Positions 1 to 9,100 of a DNA stretch of 64,000 nt are shown here, in pieces; positions within the stretch are counted from its first letter, which is position 1; each line of letters begins with the position of its first letter. The DNA is from Melioribacteraceae bacterium. Its GTDB lineage: Bacteria; Bacteroidota; Ignavibacteria; Ignavibacteriales; Melioribacteraceae. The translations under genes and the position numbers were made by a program. The DNA is taken from positions 1-64,000 of the forward strand of contig JAIOZI010000019.1 in NCBI GenBank assembly GCA_021740785.1. The letters are read 5' to 3'. Below the pieces are notes generated by a model. It did not search any database. It was given only the letters and a program-made list of their open reading frames with translations, and had not been told where the DNA came from.

Positions 1-1
1 A

Positions 2-79
2 GAAGCCAAACAAATTTATGATGCAGCTCTATGTAAAGAGACTCAAAAAGCAGTCAAAAAATATGTAGTGTACCACTGA
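2..79 (+). CDS. possible 3' end of an unidentified gene entering from the left
   Basis: The second forward frame is open from the window edge to a TGA at 77-79. It encodes about 25 residues, lysine- and alanine-rich, ending in VVYH. It could be the tail of a gene that starts outside the window, or the 5' part of the tRNA-editing fragment that follows if a frameshift lies near 70-100. Nothing in it is recognisable. Confidence 0.25.
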   Translation, partial: EAKQIYDAALCKETQKAVKKYVVYH

Positions 80-120
80 AATCTTTAAGTGGTTGTTTTT
101 ACACAACTTATACCCCCGAT

Positions 121-333
121 TTGCCAAGTTGGGTTAATCTGGAGAAATTACCGGGTGATGCCGGCGAAACGATACGGATAATAAATATCGGGGATTATGA
201 TCAATGTCCGTGCAGCGGTAAACATGTATCGAACACAGGGGAGATTGGTAAATTTAGAATAGTATCCAGTGATTTTAATGATGGAATATTGAGAATACGA
301 TTTAAGTTATCGGGCACGACTTATAGGGAATAA
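121..333 (+). CDS. fragment of an alanyl-tRNA editing (tRNA_SAD) domain protein
   Basis: The 70-residue product resembles the end of the second additional domain shared by AlaRS, ThrRS and free-standing AlaX deacylases. That domain uses zinc ligands in a C-x3-H motif to hydrolyse mischarged tRNA. Here C31 and H35 (CPCSGKHV) are present, followed by TGEIGKFRI and a final beta hairpin. The matching HxxxH half of the site, expected about 100 residues upstream, is absent. The frame is open back to 37 but holds no ATG or GTG; TTG at 121 is the only conventional start. This suggests a truncated or frameshifted gene, although a short stand-alone form cannot be excluded. A terminator follows directly. 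Confidence 0.45.
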   Translation: MPSWVNLEKLPGDAGETIRIINIGDYDQCPCSGKHVSNTGEIGKFRIVSSDFNDGILRIRFKLSGTTYRE

Positions 334-364
334 AAACTGCCCTATTAATTGGGCAGCTTTTACT
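333..364. terminator. bidirectional intrinsic terminator
   Basis: A perfect 6-bp stem, CTGCCC at 337-342 and GGGCAG at 351-356, encloses an 8-nt loop. An A-run lies to the left and a T-rich run to the right. It can stop transcription from the editing-domain fragment (+) and from the converging lipoprotein gene (-). Confidence 0.7.
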
Positions 365-389
365 CAACCTATGGTTAAATAATTTCTCA

Positions 390-2813
390 TTATCGAATAG
401 AAAAACGATCACTTATCACGAAGTATGGGGAGCTATTGTCAGTGATCATAATTCGTCCATACTCTGTTGGTGTTGGGGGCACATTCCAACTATAACTGTT
501 TTGAATATCGCCGGGGCTCAGAACAGAGTTGTCAATCTCGATCCAATCCACACCATTATTAATTGAATATGAAATAGTAACCGATGATATATCATCGGTA
601 TTCGACCACGTTATGTCAAATTCTGACCCGGCAATAACTGTTTCATTTAATGCCGGTCTTATGATTGTAATAAATATTATTTGGGATACAATGCTGAATA
701 CACCGTCGCTCTGATCTGTATAGTCAGGATCACTAGAGTCAGTTATTCGAATTCTTGCATTGGATGAAACTATGTCCGGGGTTAACCATTCGTAGCCGCC
801 TGTTGAAGGGTAATTCGTCGTAATAGTCTCCCAGTTTACACCGTTATCAAGAGTGTACTCGAGATTTACATACTCAATACCTCCGGAATTCCATTCAAGC
901 ATGCTTATAAAATCCTTAGCCAATTGCTCACCGCCATTAGGAGAAATTACACGTAAATATTTAGTATCTATCGTAAAGAAATCGTCGCTTTCATCAGTTG
1001 CACCTAAAAATTCAGGGTCCTCAGCCAAATATTCACTAACTCTTATTTTACATAAAGTGGATTTATATTCAATTGTTTGAGGAAGCTCCCAGAAATAATA
1101 ACCGCCGTTAGTTAGGTCAGAAACAACCGGGTTCCATTTGTCTCCGTCGTTCAAAGTATATTCAATCTTTACTTTTGGTACGTTTATGGAAGTCCACGCA
1201 ATTTCATATTGTTCCCCGACCAGCCATTCTTCTCCGCCGTTGGGAGACGTAACAGTTACGGAGGTCTGTGGAAGTACCGTGAAAATACCGTTGCTTTCAT
1301 CTTTCGGAAAACCGCTGCTGGCTTCAGATATTCTTACCTTGTATAAAGATGATGGTCTTGTGAATGATGCTTCATATACACCGTCGCAAGGTGTATTTGA
1401 TACCATTGTAAACCAATCTCCCGCAGATATTCCGTTGTTTTCGGTCCATTCAATAGTTACGTTTTTAACACCGCTGTAATCCCACGTAATATTAAATCCT
1501 TCGCCGGCTCTTATTAGCTCACCTCCATTTGGATATGTAAGTGTAAGAGTGGCTACTTCATCAATAGTAAATGAAGCATTACTTTCATCTGCCGGTTTAC
1601 CATCACCGCTGTCACTTACTCTTATAATACACTGCGTTGAGGGAGCGTTAGGTACATTCCAAGCATAATACCCTGAATTGGTTATATCTTCCGCTATTAC
1701 TTGCCAGGTAGAGCCGTTGTTTGTCGATAGCTCTATGTTAAATCTATCGATTCCAGTTGATTGCCATGTTATATTTTGATTAGTACCCGCTTCCCATGTT
1801 TCATTTCCATTAGGAGTTAACACCGTAATTTGCTGTGTAATTTGATTTGAAATTGTAAAAGGAGCCGATGAGATATCATAAGGTTCGCCGTCGTTAGCGT
1901 CTGATATTCTCATTCTGCAGTTTTCAGAGTAGTGAGATGGAATTAGATCCCATGTATAAGTTCCAATGCTTTCGGTAGAGTCAACAACCGTCATCCAATC
2001 GCTTCCGCCGTTCGTTGAGTATTCAATTTTAACATAAGCAATATTGTTGGAAATCCATTTAACAGTTTGACTTGTTCCTGAGAGCCAATTTTCACCACCG
2101 TTCGGAATGTTTAAAGAAATAAAAGTCTCCGGCTGAATGAAAAAGAAATCATCACTTTCATCCATTGGAAATCCTGCTTTGGCATCCATAATTCTAACCT
2201 TTGAAAGTCCGGAAGGAGTATTAGGAATAGGGCTCCAAAAATAAATACCTGTGTTTACTGTATCGACGGCAATAAAATTCCAATTTCTACCATTGTTCGT
2301 TGTATATTCAATTCTAACTGAATCGATACCCGAACTGAACCATCTAATTTCACCATCTTCACCTGCAAAAAGTTGCTCCCCGCCGTTTGGCGTATTCACG
2401 GTAAGAGATTTTGTGCTGCTTTTTATAATACTGAATACATTATCACTTTCATCGCTTTGTGTTTTTTCGAGCGTGCTGATTCTAACTTTACATTGATTAG
2501 AGATTTTGTTCGGAATTGGAAACCACTGATATGTGCCTGTATTTACAATACTATCAGCAATGTTTAGCCAGCTTGCGCCGTTATCAATAGAGTAATCCAA
2601 TTCCAACAGAGAAGTTGTATTGCCTTCCCAGGTTATTTCAAAAGTGGAGCCTTCACGAAGAGTGTCGCCACCATTAGGTTTTGTAATAATCAGAGCACTT
2701 AACGTACTGTCTGGAGAAGTTGGACTACCTGGCTCTGTCGGTGAATCCTGTTTCAGTTCACACGAGCCAATTAATGCTATGATAAGAATTATAATCGGGA
2801 TAAATCTTTTCAT
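390..2813 (-). CDS. lipoprotein with eight tandem Ig-like PNGGE modules
   Basis: This is a probable surface or periplasmic lipoprotein of unknown role. The N-terminus has a hydrophobic stretch ending in a lipobox (LIGSC, Cys18). A Ser/Thr/Pro-rich linker follows, then eight modules of about 95 residues. Each begins with a variant of PNGGE, contains a W-x-S-x-G/N-I pattern and an EYS-x-NNG-x-W strand, and ends near KVRISD...DESD-x-F-x-I. This resembles the Ser-Thr-rich Kre9/KNH-like fold repeats common in secreted Bacteroidota and Ignavibacteria proteins. The last module is divergent (PALNE in place of PNGGE). There is no enzymatic domain and no T9SS sorting tail, so a structural or adhesive role is only a guess. 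The gene is monocistronic and converges on the fragment at 121. Confidence 0.8.
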   Translation of the reverse strand: MKRFIPIIILIIALIGSCELKQDSPTEPGSPTSPDSTLSALIITKPNGGDTLREGSTFEITWEGNTTSLLELDYSIDNGASWLNIADSIVNTGTYQWFPIPNKISNQCKVRISTLEKTQSDESDNVFSIIKSSTKSLTVNTPNGGEQLFAGEDGEIRWFSSGIDSVRIEYTTNNGRNWNFIAVDTVNTGIYFWSPIPNTPSGLSKVRIMDAKAGFPMDESDDFFFIQPETFISLNIPNGGENWLSGTSQTVKWISNNIAYVKIEYSTNGGSDWMTVVDSTESIGTYTWDLIPSHYSENCRMRISDANDGEPYDISSAPFTISNQITQQITVLTPNGNETWEAGTNQNITWQSTGIDRFNIELSTNNGSTWQVIAEDITNSGYYAWNVPNAPSTQCIIRVSDSGDGKPADESNASFTIDEVATLTLTYPNGGELIRAGEGFNITWDYSGVKNVTIEWTENNGISAGDWFTMVSNTPCDGVYEASFTRPSSLYKVRISEASSGFPKDESNGIFTVLPQTSVTVTSPNGGEEWLVGEQYEIAWTSINVPKVKIEYTLNDGDKWNPVVSDLTNGGYYFWELPQTIEYKSTLCKIRVSEYLAEDPEFLGATDESDDFFTIDTKYLRVISPNGGEQLAKDFISMLEWNSGGIEYVNLEYTLDNGVNWETITTNYPSTGGYEWLTPDIVSSNARIRITDSSDPDYTDQSDGVFSIVSQIIFITIIRPALNETVIAGSEFDITWSNTDDISSVTISYSINNGVDWIEIDNSVLSPGDIQNSYSWNVPPTPTEYGRIMITDNSSPYFVISDRFSIR

Positions 2814-2971
2814 TGGCGCCTCGTTTATTAACTAATTATGAGGTTTATATAAAATGTAACCGGCATTTGAGAATCAAATAAATTTAAACAAATATACTCA
2901 AAAAATCGAAAAAAAAAGTGATTTCTATTACACACTTAGGTATTAAATGGCAATTTGCAATGCAGCATTAT

Positions 2972-2992
2972 TACTTATAATCATAATAAGTA
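2972..2992. other. short hairpin in the divergent intergenic region
   Basis: A 7-bp perfect inverted repeat (TACTTAT/ATAAGTA) with a 7-nt loop lies about 100 bp before the lectin/OmpA gene. The 281-bp gap at 2814-3094 is otherwise AT-rich. It must hold the promoters of both divergent genes, but no box convinced me. Confidence 0.3.
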
Positions 2993-3094
2993 TTTGTTGC
3001 AATACAGAAAAGTGATTTTAAATTTTTATTTTATTAAAATTGTTTTTAGATAACATCCTTGTTATTTTTAAATTCTTAATCAAAAAGGGAGATA

Positions 3095-3826
3095 GTGATG
3101 AAAAAGAAGTTCATGATGATTTTTTCAGTTATGTTATTTACGTTTACAGTAACTAATGCTCAGATGGAAACAGGTTCATTTGCTGCAGATTATAATTCAC
3201 CTGGTTACGCTCTGCATCAGGGAAATGGCGTAAGATCATTTGATATTGATGTTAGATTCAACAAACCGTTTGATTCCCGACCGAATGTTAGTGTTTCTGT
3301 AATTTCTGTGGATTCCGATAAAGAAGTGAATACCAGGTATATTGCCGAAGCATTGGGAATTAATAAAGGTGGTTTCTTATTAAGAATTTCCACATGGGAC
3401 AATTCGATGATTTACGGGATCACCGGTCAATGGTTTGCACAGCTTCAGGAAATTGAAGCTGAATCAATTCCTGTAAAAGTTGGTAATACAATTAGATTAA
3501 ACAATGTATTGTTCGAAACCGGTAAAGCAGCATTGCAGTCCGAGTCTTACAAAGAATTGGATAAGGTTGTTGAATTCCTGGGAAGTAATCCCAGCGTAAA
3601 AATTGAACTTTCCGGTCATACTGATAACGTAGGCTCTGATGCAACTAATCTTAAATTATCTCAAGATAGAGCAGATGCGGTAAAAGCTTACCTCGTTGGA
3701 AAGGGTATTGCCGACGGTAGAATTGATGCTAAAGGATATGGATCAACTAGACCTGTTGCATCTAATAAATTCGAATCCGGAAGAGATTTGAACAGAAGAG
3801 TTGAGTTTACAATTCTTGAAAAATAA
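3095..3826 (+). CDS. OmpA-family protein with N-terminal H-type lectin-like domain
   Basis: This is a predicted cell-envelope protein. It has a signal peptide (MMKKKFMMIFSVM..., cleavage after TNAQ). Residues of about 25-110 look like an H-type lectin domain (discoidin/Helix agglutinin type): METGSF start, FNKPFDSRPNVSVSV, a conserved R-Y strand, LRISTW and an IYGITGQW-like end. Residues of about 130-243 are an OmpA C-terminal peptidoglycan-binding domain: LNNVLFETGKA, ELSGHTDN, LSQDRADAVKAYL and GRDLNRRVEF. The protein may anchor a carbohydrate-binding head to peptidoglycan. The start has a clear upstream AAAGGGAG. There is no beta-barrel, so it is not a classical OmpA porin. The OmpA assignment is secure; the lectin assignment rests on motif resemblance. 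Confidence 0.8.
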   Translation: MMKKKFMMIFSVMLFTFTVTNAQMETGSFAADYNSPGYALHQGNGVRSFDIDVRFNKPFDSRPNVSVSVISVDSDKEVNTRYIAEALGINKGGFLLRISTWDNSMIYGITGQWFAQLQEIEAESIPVKVGNTIRLNNVLFETGKAALQSESYKELDKVVEFLGSNPSVKIELSGHTDNVGSDATNLKLSQDRADAVKAYLVGKGIADGRIDAKGYGSTRPVASNKFESGRDLNRRVEFTILEK

Positions 3827-3848
3827 TAAGATAAAATTATTTATCTGA

Positions 3849-3922
3849 GGCGCGTTCGTCTAGTGGTCAAGGACATTGCCCTCTCAAGGCAAAGATCACG
3901 GGTTCAAATCCCGTACGCGCTA
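3849..3922 (+). tRNA. tRNA-Glu (anticodon CTC)
   Basis: The cloverleaf folds completely. The acceptor stem is 3849-3855 with 3915-3921, the D arm is GTCT/GGAC, the anticodon stem is TTGCC/GGCAA with loop CTCTCAA (anticodon CTC, reading GAG), and the T arm is ACGGG-TTCAAAT-CCCGT. The discriminator is A at 3922 and CCA is not encoded. The first acceptor pair is G1 with T72, a wobble; the other six pairs are Watson-Crick. Confidence 0.95.
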
Positions 3923-3924
3923 CA

Positions 3925-3952
3925 AAAGGGAACTAATCATTCCCTTTTTTTA
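3925..3952 (+). terminator. intrinsic terminator after tRNA-Glu
   Basis: An AAGGGAA/TTCCCTT stem with a short loop is followed by a T7 run, just 3' of the tRNA. It separates the tRNA from the gene cluster at 3978. Confidence 0.7.
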
Positions 3953-3977
3953 TTTATAATGGTAAAAAGGAAATTGA

Positions 3978-4316
3978 TTGAAAAAATTCAACAAACATAT
4001 ATTTATCTGTGAAAATATTCGTGCGGCAGACCACCCGAAGGGGAGCTGCGGGATGTGCGGTTCTTCTCAACTGCGAACCGAGTTAAAGAAGAAACTTCAT
4101 ATCAAAGGATTGAAAGAAAAGATTCGTGCAAATACAGCAGGTTGTTTGGATGCATGTGAATTCGGTCCGGCAATGGTAGTTTATCCCGAACAAATTTGGT
4201 ATGGAAATGTTAAACCGGAAGATCTTGATGAAATTATTGAGAGTCATTTGGTAAATGATATCCCGGTAGAAAGACTAAAAATAAAGGACGAAAAATTTAA
4301 TCGTGATGCCGAGTAA
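3978..4316 (+). CDS. (2Fe-2S) ferredoxin, thioredoxin-like fold
   Basis: This is a small cytoplasmic electron carrier of the thioredoxin-like [2Fe-2S] ferredoxin family. The cysteines fit: C11 (FICEN), C24 and C27 (GSCGMCG), C56 and C60 (AGCLDAC), followed by GPAMVVYPE and WYGNV, typical of this fold. It is 112 residues. It starts with TTG behind AAAAGGAAA; there is no ATG in frame before the first conserved strand. It is the first gene of a tight cluster with nth, an HD hydrolase and a peroxiredoxin, and overlaps nth by about 11-14 nt. The partner is unknown, though nth itself carries a 4Fe-4S cluster. Confidence 0.85.
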   Translation: MKKFNKHIFICENIRAADHPKGSCGMCGSSQLRTELKKKLHIKGLKEKIRANTAGCLDACEFGPAMVVYPEQIWYGNVKPEDLDEIIESHLVNDIPVERLKIKDEKFNRDAE

Positions 4317-4947
4317 AAAAGAAAGACAAAGAGCAAAGGATATTATCGATATATTAAAATCCGAGTATCCCGCTGTACAACCGGCTCTGGAATACACAAC
4401 TGCATTTCAATTACTGATAGCAACAATTCTTTCAGCGCAATGCACTGATGAGCGTGTAAATATTGTAACAAAAGATTTATTTAAGAAGTATAAAAAGCCG
4501 GAAGATTATCTTAAAGTTCCTCAAGAAGAATTGGAAAAGGATATTTTCTCAACCGGATTTTATCGTCAGAAAGCTAAGAGTATAAGAAATTGCTGCAGTG
4601 AGTTGATCGATAATTTTGATGGCGAAGTCCCGGAGAATTTTGATGATCTAACAAAACTTTCCGGTGTTGGCAGAAAGACGGCATCTGTTGTTGCGGGTAA
4701 TGCTTTCGGTATTCCAAGTATTGCAGTTGATACTCATGTAAAAAGATTATCTAATCTTTTGGGATTTGTTAAGACAAGCAATCCCGAAAAAATAGAAATG
4801 GAACTAAAAGAATTGCTGCCCAAGGAGTTTTGGATTAACACTTCTCATTGGCTCGCAACTCACGGCAGAAGAATTTGTATTGCAAGACGACCGAAATGCG
4901 GTGAATGTGTTATTGGTCATCGATGCCCGAGTTTTAATAATTCATGA
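4306..4947 (+). CDS. nth: endonuclease III (DNA glycosylase/AP lyase)
   Basis: This is a base-excision repair enzyme that removes oxidised pyrimidines and cleaves at the abasic site. The helix-hairpin-helix (LSGVGRKTA) holds the catalytic lysine K124, and the catalytic aspartate is D142 (VDTHV). The C-terminus has the C-x6-C-x2-C-x5-C ligand set of the 4Fe-4S cluster. The length of about 213 residues is normal. GTG at 4303 or ATG at 4306 can start it; ATG is chosen. It overlaps the ferredoxin gene, so the two are probably translationally coupled. Confidence 0.95.
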   Translation: MPSKKERQRAKDIIDILKSEYPAVQPALEYTTAFQLLIATILSAQCTDERVNIVTKDLFKKYKKPEDYLKVPQEELEKDIFSTGFYRQKAKSIRNCCSELIDNFDGEVPENFDDLTKLSGVGRKTASVVAGNAFGIPSIAVDTHVKRLSNLLGFVKTSNPEKIEMELKELLPKEFWINTSHWLATHGRRICIARRPKCGECVIGHRCPSFNNS

Positions 4948-4977
4948 TAATTTTCTTATTAGAAATGAGGTTTAATT

Positions 4978-5547
4978 ATGTCGGAAGATATTATGCGCGA
5001 TCGGGAATATTGTTTGAATCTGTTGAAGGAATTCACTAAGACAGATAATTTACTTAAACATGCTTTCGCAGTTGAATCATGTGTTAGAGCTTATGCGGAA
5101 AAATTTGGTGAGGATACCGAGTATTGGGGTAATGCGGCTCTGCTTCACGATTTTGATTATGAGATGTATCCCACTGAGCAAGAACATCCTTACAAGGGAA
5201 ATGAAATTCTAAAGGAGAAAGGTTTCTCGGAAGATTTTAGAAAAACTATTATGTCTCATGCGGATTATACAGGGGAACCGCGTGACACAAAATTGAAACA
5301 AGTATTATTTGCTTGTGATGAAATTGCAGGCTTTATAACAGCAGTTACACAGGTGCGCCCGAGTAAAAGTCTTGATGAAGTAAAAGTAAAATCGGTAAAA
5401 AAGAAAATGAAAGATAAAGCATTCGCAAAAGCGGTCAGCCGTGAGGATATAATCAAAGGCGCTGAAGAACTAGGTATACCACTTGATGAACACATTCAAA
5501 CATGTATTGATGCAATGAAGGCAAACAAACAATTATTGGGATTATGA
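4978..5547 (+). CDS. HD domain phosphohydrolase
   Basis: This is a metal-dependent phosphohydrolase of the HD superfamily. The metal-site residues H28, H57 and D58 (LLHDFDYE) are visible, with a later His-Asp pair in MSHADYTG. It lacks extra sensor or cyclic-dinucleotide (GYP) motifs, so it resembles the small HDIG proteins of unknown substrate found in many bacteria. It lies 30 nt after nth, with GAGG upstream of the ATG, and its stop overlaps the start of the peroxiredoxin gene as ATGA. The cluster mixes repair, redox and nucleotide hydrolysis, which hints at a stress role; this is an inference. Confidence 0.8.
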   Translation: MSEDIMRDREYCLNLLKEFTKTDNLLKHAFAVESCVRAYAEKFGEDTEYWGNAALLHDFDYEMYPTEQEHPYKGNEILKEKGFSEDFRKTIMSHADYTGEPRDTKLKQVLFACDEIAGFITAVTQVRPSKSLDEVKVKSVKKKMKDKAFAKAVSREDIIKGAEELGIPLDEHIQTCIDAMKANKQLLGL

Positions 5548-5999
5548 GAGTAGGAGATATTGCCCCGGATTTTGAATTGATGGATCAGGATGGGAATCCG
5601 TTCAGACTTTACGAAAATCTTGATACAAAGATAATGCTTGTATTCTATCCAAAAGATAATTCTCCCGTCTGCACAAAACAACTTTGTGATTACAACGAGA
5701 ATTTTTTTGAATTCCGGGAAAGGGAAATAAAAATAATAGGAATCAGTTTAGATGATTCCGAAAGTCATAAAAATTTTTCAAAGCAAAATAATTTCAGATT
5801 CCCGCTGCTGAGTGATACGGGAAAAACTGTAAGCAAAATGTATGATGCACTATATTTTTTAGATGTAAGCAAACGTAAAATTGTGGTAATTAGCGAGAAT
5901 AAAGAAGTTATTTATCAAAGTACAATGGTGCCTGCTCTATTCCAAAGCAGTGAGAAACTGCTAAATGATAAATTGAAGAAAATAAGTGATACACTTTAA
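5544..5999 (+). CDS. peroxiredoxin (BCP/AhpC-TSA type)
   Basis: This is a thiol peroxidase that reduces hydroperoxides. It has a thioredoxin fold with FYPKDNSPVCTKQLC. C43 is the peroxidatic cysteine, and C48, five residues on, can form the intramolecular disulfide seen in atypical BCPs. The usual Thr-Pro-Gly before the cysteine is Ser-Pro-Val here, a mild variation. Its 151 residues match the family. It is translationally coupled to the HD hydrolase by a 4-nt overlap and is the last gene of the cluster. The gap at 6000-6156 holds no clear terminator. Confidence 0.88.
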   Translation: MRVGDIAPDFELMDQDGNPFRLYENLDTKIMLVFYPKDNSPVCTKQLCDYNENFFEFREREIKIIGISLDDSESHKNFSKQNNFRFPLLSDTGKTVSKMYDALYFLDVSKRKIVVISENKEVIYQSTMVPALFQSSEKLLNDKLKKISDTL

Positions 6000-6156
6000 T
6001 GACTTGACATTGAGGGTCATTCTTGTATAAATTTACCTCTCAAAAATAAAGGGCAATGAATATAGAGAATTTAGTTACCATTTTTATGTATTGATTTAGA
6101 ATCATATTATTGCATTTTACTAATCAAAAATAATTTGATTTAATACGGAGTTTTAG

Positions 6157-9100
6157 ATGGTAGGAAGATATTCTATAATCATTGCCTTTTTATTTTCTTT
6201 TCAGCTATTCGGTTCGAATGGTTTGAAAGTACTGAATTCAACCGAGAGTTCAATAACTTTCGAATACACACCAAGCTATGATATCTCAGATCACGAAGTT
6301 GACGGCAATATCTTTAAACGGATCAGTTTCCGCGGAGGTGCAATTGATTTTGACCTTGAACCGGGACAGCCGGAAGTACCGATTTTTGGTTTGACTATCG
6401 GTGTACCTGGTGAATTCGGAAATAGGATCCAGTTGATCAGCAGCGAAAAAAGAATCGTCAACGGTGAATTAATACCAATCTCATATTATAAATCAATTGA
6501 TGAAATGCCGGAACCGGTTTATGAAAAATCGGAGAAATACGGAAGCGTGAAAAACTTTCGCATTGTTGATTTCGGCGAGAATGGTTATATCGGTCAGCTC
6601 GCAGTTCAAAAATTAAAGATTTTCCCGGTACAATTTGATGCTGATAAAAATGAGATTACACTTTTCGATAAAATAATTTTTACAGTTATTTACAGCAGGG
6701 TAGAAACCGGGTTGCAAAAAATCGATAATGAACTACTCGAAATGGTGATTGCAAACTATGATGTTGCCCGCAACTGGGGAAAGGTGAGACAAACCGCAAG
6801 AAAAATAAGCAGTAGTGTTTTGAGCAGCGGAACATGGTATAAATTCGAAACTCCGGATGAAGGAATTTATAAGATTGATAGAAGTATGCTGCCGTCAATG
6901 GGTATCGATCCTGCAACAGTTGATCCGAGAACAATTAAAATATATAATAACGGCGGAAAGAATTTACCGGAAAATATTAATGCTTCCCGTCCGGGTGATT
7001 TACTTGAAAATGCTATTAGAATTGTAGGAGAGAGCGACGGGAAATTCGATGAAGGTGATTATATATTGTTTTACGGAAGAGGCGTTGATTTCTTCGAGTA
7101 TGATTCATCATCAACAAAATTTGTAAGACGTAAAAATTGGTATTCGAAGAAAAATTATTATTGGATTACCTCCGGCGGATCAAACGGAAAACGAATGGAT
7201 GCAATCGCATCATTGAGCGGAACATCCGCGTATTCGCAAACTACCACGAAGGCTTTTCAATTTACTGAGGACGACCGTTATAAAATTTTACCTTCGGGTA
7301 GATTGTATTTCGGTGATGAATATTCTACTTCGGCTAATAGCAAAACTTATGCTACTTCTTTGACAAATATTATTCCTAACAGCAGAATCCGATATTATTT
7401 TCAATTTGTTAATGCTTCCAGTCCCTCTCTTCAACTGGAAATATTTGAAAATGGAGACAGGAGATTTTCAAGAAGTATTTCCGGTTATGGCGCAAATCCG
7501 TATAGTGCAGGAGATTTGTATTCATCGTTTTTTGAGTACACTGGAACACTGCCTGATGATAGAAGCATGCTGAAATTTAGTTTTAATGCTACGGCGTCAA
7601 ATCATAAAGGTTACCTGGATTATTTTGAAATTGAATATGAACGATTGATAAAAGCAATTAACGATGAGCTTATTTTTTATTCCAAAGATACTACTGCAGA
7701 TATTCGCTACTCCGTAAATAATTTTGTTGATAGTTTTATCGAAGTCTATAATGTTTCCGATTTTTACGATGTTAAGATTGTTCAGCCCGCTTCGATTAGT
7801 GGCGGACAGTTTACTTTCATCTCTGCAGAGCAGGAAGGGAATGTTTCAAAATATTATAGTCTGAACAAATCAAAATATAAAACGCCCGTAAATTTTGAAA
7901 AAGTAGAAAACTCAAATTACCGCGGTGATGATCCCGGCGCTGAATTAATTGTTATTACAAGCAGGCAATTTGAAGAGCAGGCACAAAGATTTGCAGAATA
8001 TAGAAGTACTTCCACTTCCAATGCAGTTGAAGCGAAAGTTTTTTATGTAGAGCAAATCTATAATGAATTCGGCTCCGGTATTGCTGATCCGACGGCAATA
8101 AGAGATTTTGTAAAATATGCTTATGATAACTGGAGCGTGCAGCCGCAGTATGTATTGCTTTTCGGGGATGGAAATTATGATTACTATAACATAGAAGGTG
8201 CAGACCAGAATTTTATAACGACATATCAATCGATTGAATCATTAAGAGAAATTTATTCCTATCCTTCTGATGATTATTACGGCTGGATTTCGGGCAACGA
8301 TTCATTAATTGATATTGCTATAGGAAGAATTCCTGTAAAATCAAATAGCGATGCAAAAATAATTGTCGATAAAGTTATTCGGTATGAAACTGAATTACCG
8401 AAATCGTTGTGGCGTACAAAAATCACCCTGGTTGCCGATGACGGTTTAACCTCAGATGGTGATGACGGGAAAGAACATACTTTCCGTTCGGAGCAGTTAA
8501 CGGGCAACATACCAAAATATTTTGATCTGAACAAAATTTATTTAATTCGTTACCCGACAGTTATTACCGGGCTTGGCAGAAGAAAACCTAATGTTAATGA
8601 CGCAATAATCGATGCAATTAATAATGGCACACTGATACTCAATTTTCAAGGACATGGAAATCCAAGTGTGTGGACACATGAACGGGTCTATGAGAAATCT
8701 GTGACCATTCCGCGGTTAAAAAACAGCCAATATTTCTTTTTAGCAGCGGCAACTTGTGATTTCGCACGATATGATGATCCTCAGAATACAAGTGGAACGG
8801 AAGAAATGTTGTTTTTACCGGATGCAGGCACCATTGGAGCATTTGCTTCTGCAAGGGCTGTTTATTCCGGACAAAACTCACGTTTGAATGAATATTTCTT
8901 TTCTTATTTACTTGAGAATAGAAGTGATTTGAATAAACCTAATAGAATAGGACTGGCATATCAATCGGCAAAAGTTGCTTATGCCGGAACCAATACGGAA
9001 AAGTTTCATCTAATATGCGACCCGACTCTTAGATTGAACGAACCGAGTATGCCGGTTAATATTGATTCGGTGAACGGTCAGAATCTTAGTACACAGGTGC

